Part shown: positions 23,860 to 24,909 of the stretch, one piece after another
Numbering within the stretch: position 1 is the stretch's first letter
Layout of the letters: each line of letters begins with the position of its first letter
Origin: Thermoleophilaceae bacterium
GTDB lineage: Bacteria > Actinomycetota > Thermoleophilia > Solirubrobacterales > Thermoleophilaceae
DNA: 24,909 nucleotides
Assembly: GCA_013813135.1 (NCBI GenBank)
Contig: JACCSF010000102.1
Coordinates: forward strand, 1-24,909
Direction: 5' to 3'
The notes under the pieces: model-generated
Database searches by the model: none
Told to the model about the DNA's origin: nothing
Seen by the model: the letters and a program-made list of their open reading frames with translations, nothing else
Position numbers and translations under genes: made by a program

Positions 23860-24719
23860 GGGCCCCCCGCCTTCGCATAGGTGGTGGTCATGGGCGCTAA
23901 GTCTGCCGGGCCCCCGTTCCGTTTCACGTCTCCGCGAAGCAGCAGGCTGCCCGCGAGCGGGAACAGGAGGACCGAAAGCAGGCCGGCGGCGATCAGCTCG
24001 GCGCTCTCGGCCCCGCCGATCAGGTCGAGCTCGCTGCCGATCGCCGTCGCGGCGACGATGAACGGCAGCGACGTCGCCTGGAACAAGCCGGCGACCACCG
24101 CGCGCCGCGCTCCGACCAGCGACCGGTAGAGCATTGCCGGCAGGCCGCGCACCGCTGCCAGCGCAAGCAGGAACACCGGAACCATCGCCAGGTTCGACGG
24201 GTCATCGAGCAGGGCGTCCAGGTCGAAGCGCATCCCGCTCGCCACGAAGAAGACCGGAATGAAGACCCCGAACCCGATCGCCTCGAGCTTGCGCCTGAAC
24301 TCCGGGTGGGTCATCACCTCGTCGCGATCGGCGAGCGTCAGGATCGCCCCGGCCGCGAAGGCTCCGAGGATCACCTCCAGGCCGAGCTGCTCGGCGACCG
24401 CCGCGAACGCGATCAACAGCACGATCGCGCCGCGCACCCTGATCTGCGCCGTAGTGTCCTGGAGGCGCAGCAGGTCGTCGCCGATCCGCTTCGACCGCTC
24501 CGCGCCCCGGACCGCGAAGAAGACCGTGACGGCCAGCCCGAGCAGGCCGCCGATCAGGACCAGGGTCGCCCCGGTACCGCCCTCGCCCGCGAACAGGACC
24601 GAGAGCAGGATGATGGCGCCGAAGTCGGCGATCGACCCAGCCGCCACCACAAGCTGGCCGAACGACGAATCGATCTCGCCGGCGTCCTTGAGCACGGGGA
24701 TGATCACTCCGAGAAGCTC
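23856..24719 (-). pseudogene. CPA2-type cation/proton antiporter lacking its N-terminal part
   Basis: Readable homology starts at about 24719 with LGVIIPVLKDAGEIDSSFGQ and continues through SIADFGAIILLSVLF, QLGLEVILGAFAAGAILT and IGFGVFIPVFFVASGMRFDL. At least seven membrane helices follow, to a hydrophilic end at TGA 23856-23858. This is the C-terminal two thirds of a Na+/H+ or K+/H+ exchanger of the CPA2 (KefB/NapA-like) family, normally about 380-400 residues in the membrane part. The first roughly 100-120 residues (TM1 to about TM3) are absent. The frame is closed by a TGA at about 24745, and the DNA beyond it codes for something else. A GTG at 24707 could begin translation, but the product would be incomplete. 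Confidence 0.7.
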
Positions 24720-24729
24720 GGCTCCACCG

Positions 24730-24882
24730 TCATCGGGGGCTCAGCCCTGAGCGAGCTTCCAATCGCGGAACTCGGCCAGCACCCGGCCCCCAGGCCCTGA
24801 AGATCGCCATGAAGACGGCGTCGTCACCGGCCTTGAGCGCGGTCATCAGCGCGGTCTCCTGCTCCGGCGGGGCGGTGGCCAT
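24730..24882 (-). pseudogene. Short ORF, possible sigma-factor-like N-terminus
   Basis: ATG 24882 opens a 50-codon frame ending at TGA 24730-24732. The first 32 residues include LMTALKAGDDAVFMAIFRAW, which resembles the first helix of ECF sigma factor region 2 (pattern LxxAxxxGDxxAFxxLxxxW). After that the frame turns Pro/Arg-rich. A neighbouring frame from about the GGGGG run reads GRVLAEFRDWKLAQG before a stop at 24741-24743, so a frameshift or junction is likely. It may be a fragment left by whatever removed the antiporter's 5' end. The sigma assignment rests on one short motif and is weak. Confidence 0.3.
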
Positions 24883-24909
24883 CCGGCGACGATCCTCGCA
24901 CGTAGCAAA

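Overview
The window is a GC-rich stretch in which every intact gene lies on the minus strand, so transcription runs from high to low coordinates. The set ruvC-ruvA-ruvB next to secDF, a YebC protein, pdxS-pdxT, GTG starts and 4-base GTGA overlaps suggest a high-GC actinobacterial lineage. Thermoleophilia/Solirubrobacterales is my best guess, from gene content and codon style only. No rRNA, tRNA, CRISPR array, insertion sequence or integrase was seen.

Layout in the direction of transcription. (a) 24882-23104: a small broken ORF, a CPA2-type cation/proton antiporter missing its N-terminal third, and a flavodoxin-like NAD(P)H/FMN reductase coupled to it. (b) 22996-18124: a complete spermidine/putrescine-type ABC importer in the order ATPase, binding lipoprotein, permease B, permease C, followed by an RpiR/SIS-type regulator. 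(c) 18084-9849: an ABC-2 type ATPase and permease followed by three tandem paralogues, each a secreted protein of about 665-690 residues with an alpha/beta-hydrolase-like Ser-Asp-His set and paired cysteines. The ATPase carries two compensating frameshifts that scramble its H-loop. (d) 9811-7231: pdxS and pdxT (pyridoxal 5'-phosphate synthase) translationally coupled to an M29 aminopeptidase. (e) 6807-5692: yebC abutting a DoxX-like membrane protein. (f) 5447-1: ruvC, ruvA, ruvB, a small zinc-ribbon plus PAS-like protein in the slot usually held by yajC, and a fused secD-secF gene that runs off the window edge.

The only plus-strand coding signals are two decayed remnants in intergenic gaps: the 3' end of a short-chain dehydrogenase (5504-5675) and part of a GGDEF diguanylate cyclase (6843-7230). 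With the truncated antiporter they mark the places where genes were lost between conserved blocks.

The best candidate for something undescribed is block (c): a tightly packed ABC transporter plus three-hydrolase operon whose products look exported and disulfide-bonded. The zinc-ribbon/PAS protein whose stop codon overlaps the start of secDF is second. Stop and start codons overlap or abut at most junctions, so translational coupling looks like a general habit of this genome.
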